Below, in pieces: positions 4,923-6,007 of a DNA stretch of 6,007 nt; position 1 is the first letter of the stretch; each line of letters starts with the position of its first letter. The notes beneath the pieces are model-generated. The model was not told the origin of the DNA, ran no database searches, and saw only the letters and a program-made list of their open reading frames with translations. Made by a program: the position numbers and the translations under genes. Source of the stretch: Methanimicrococcus sp. Its GTDB lineage: Archaea > Halobacteriota > Methanosarcinia > Methanosarcinales > Methanosarcinaceae. The DNA is taken from the NCBI GenBank assembly GCA_009776675.1, contig WRNK01000079.1:1-6007 (forward strand). The letters are read 5' to 3'.

Positions 4923-6007
4923 ATGTTTTCAAACAAAACCCAAATAATTTTAAAACGAGCGGCTTTTTTATTCGTCGTCGCTGCAATCTTATTATTGTCA
5001 ATACAATGTGTATCAGCAAAATCTTATTCCATAGATCATATTGAATCCGATATCGTTGTTGATGAAAACGGCATAACACATGTCACTCATAAAATACATT
5101 ATACATTTCGTACATCGCCGGGTGATGAATATAGAGAAGTATTATATGTTTTGCCATACGGTCAAAATACTTCTATTAAAAACATTACCGGATATTTGGA
5201 AGGATACAATACGTCTTTTTCGTATTCTGTCGGCTCCGATGGATATGAGTTAATTAGTCAACTTCCAAGTCCAAATCCGCAGTCTGTCGTATTTGTCATT
5301 TCTTGTGATTATTACAGCGGCGTCAATGTCTATAACGATGTGACAGAACTCAATTTTGTATTAAGAAGTTCGCTTTGGGATACATCGCTTCAAAAATATG
5401 ATGCTTTAGTTACAATTCAGAATGTTTCGTCTCAAAAAATAACAGAGACCGACTCTTATCTTGTCTTTTCCCACCCAAAACCATACACTTCTTTTGAAAC
5501 AATGGCTATTTTGAACGAAAGCACAGAGACATTAACAGTCATAACGGAAGTTCATTCCGAAAATTTGCCGGCTTATGCTTGGCTTGATATTCGCATTATT
5601 TATCCGCGCATGGAAAACCCGGATCCTGCATATGTGACAATCATTCGTGAAAACGGTTTGAACAAAATCGTTAATGAAGAAAAAGCTTACGAAAGAAAAA
5701 GCCTCTATCCATACTTTTTCATGATATTGCAGTCTTTGATTATTTTTCTCGGTTTAGCTCTCCCCGTTGTGATTTATCAAAAGTATGGGCGGGAACCTCC
5801 GGTCAATTACCGTGCGCTTTATGAACGCGATCTGCCGACAGATGCAAAACCGGCAATCGTCAATACAATTGTTATCGGTCATGGTAAGCCGAATATGCAT
5901 GCTTTTACATCTACCATCATGAGTTTGGTGGATCGCAAATATGTGTCTATTCAAGAAGTTGAAACGCGCGATAAAAGAAAAAGGGATCTTGTTTTGAGAT
6001 TTGAGAA
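4923..6007 (+). CDS. DUF2207-type membrane protein (partial; 3' end outside window)
   Basis: An open frame of 361 codons plus two bases runs off the right edge without a stop. It begins with a clear signal peptide: Lys/Arg (K5, K11, R12), a hydrophobic core at about 13-30, and a likely cut after VSA (residue 32). An extracellular beta-rich domain (about 33-255) starts SYSIDHIESDIVVDENGITHV, the usual opening of DUF2207 proteins, where N-terminal strands precede 'YTF...R'. A transmembrane helix (about 264-285) ends in the family hallmark YQKYGREPP (285-293). The cytoplasmic part with an alpha/beta-like segment (TDAKPAIVNTIVIGHGKP, then FTSTIMSLVDRKYVSIQEVE) then begins. Full-length family members usually run to 550-650 residues with more membrane helices, so perhaps 200-300 residues are missing. 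The molecular function of DUF2207 is not known to me; an envelope role is likely. The ATG is chosen because it is the first in frame and starts the signal peptide directly. Confidence 0.88.
   Translation, partial: MFSNKTQIILKRAAFLFVVAAILLLSIQCVSAKSYSIDHIESDIVVDENGITHVTHKIHYTFRTSPGDEYREVLYVLPYGQNTSIKNITGYLEGYNTSFSYSVGSDGYELISQLPSPNPQSVVFVISCDYYSGVNVYNDVTELNFVLRSSLWDTSLQKYDALVTIQNVSSQKITETDSYLVFSHPKPYTSFETMAILNESTETLTVITEVHSENLPAYAWLDIRIIYPRMENPDPAYVTIIRENGLNKIVNEEKAYERKSLYPYFFMILQSLIIFLGLALPVVIYQKYGREPPVNYRALYERDLPTDAKPAIVNTIVIGHGKPNMHAFTSTIMSLVDRKYVSIQEVETRDKRKRDLVLRFE

Noticed and set aside
4829..5079. Small frames on both strands across the divergent spacer and the start of the DUF2207-type gene
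   Set aside because: They overlap the well-supported signal-peptide start at 4923 and the promoter elements, and show no recognisable protein features.

Overview
The window looks like a piece of a methanogenic archaeon's chromosome, AT-rich between genes and moderately AT-rich within them. The evidence is a two-subunit (PycA/PycB) pyruvate carboxylase of the type common in methanogens, a biotin ligase next to it, archaeal TATA-like boxes about 25-30 bases before likely transcription starts, and surface proteins of archaeal type. A small surface protein resembles the S-layer duplication domain of Methanosarcina relatives. I therefore lean towards a low-GC member of the Methanosarcinaceae (Methanimicrococcus-like), but the lineage is an inference from family resemblance only.

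Left part (1-3192, plus strand): the biotin/anaplerosis block. The 3' end of pycB (carboxyltransferase subunit with the biotin carrier domain) is followed after 14 bases by a complete pycA (biotin carboxylase subunit). After a 110-base spacer holding a period-7 TTTTAAA repeat, a TATA-like box and a small inverted repeat comes birA/bpl, a biotin protein ligase with an N-terminal DNA-binding domain. The three genes work together: BirA attaches biotin to the PycB lysine, PycA carboxylates that biotin with ATP and bicarbonate, and PycB passes the carboxyl group to pyruvate to give oxaloacetate.

Middle (3193-4214): a 13-base tandem repeat array (six units) lies before a short surface-protein gene with a signal peptide, one S-layer-like domain and a C-terminal membrane anchor. 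This gene has a very strong Shine-Dalgarno sequence but no ordinary start codon at the right distance. The convergent spacer after it is T-rich and contains imperfect direct repeats.

Right part (4215-6007): a minus-strand ArsR-type regulator whose C-terminal half looks like a DUF4430 (transcobalamin-C-terminal-like) domain is divergent from a DUF2207-type membrane protein that runs off the window. The 126-base spacer between them has one TATA-like box for each gene, placed so that both transcripts may be leaderless, and a dyad over the regulator's own box. The regulator plus membrane protein is the least familiar part of the window. Nothing in it proves a new system, but the domain fusion and the shared control region deserve follow-up.

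No tRNA, rRNA, CRISPR array, insertion sequence or integrase was seen.
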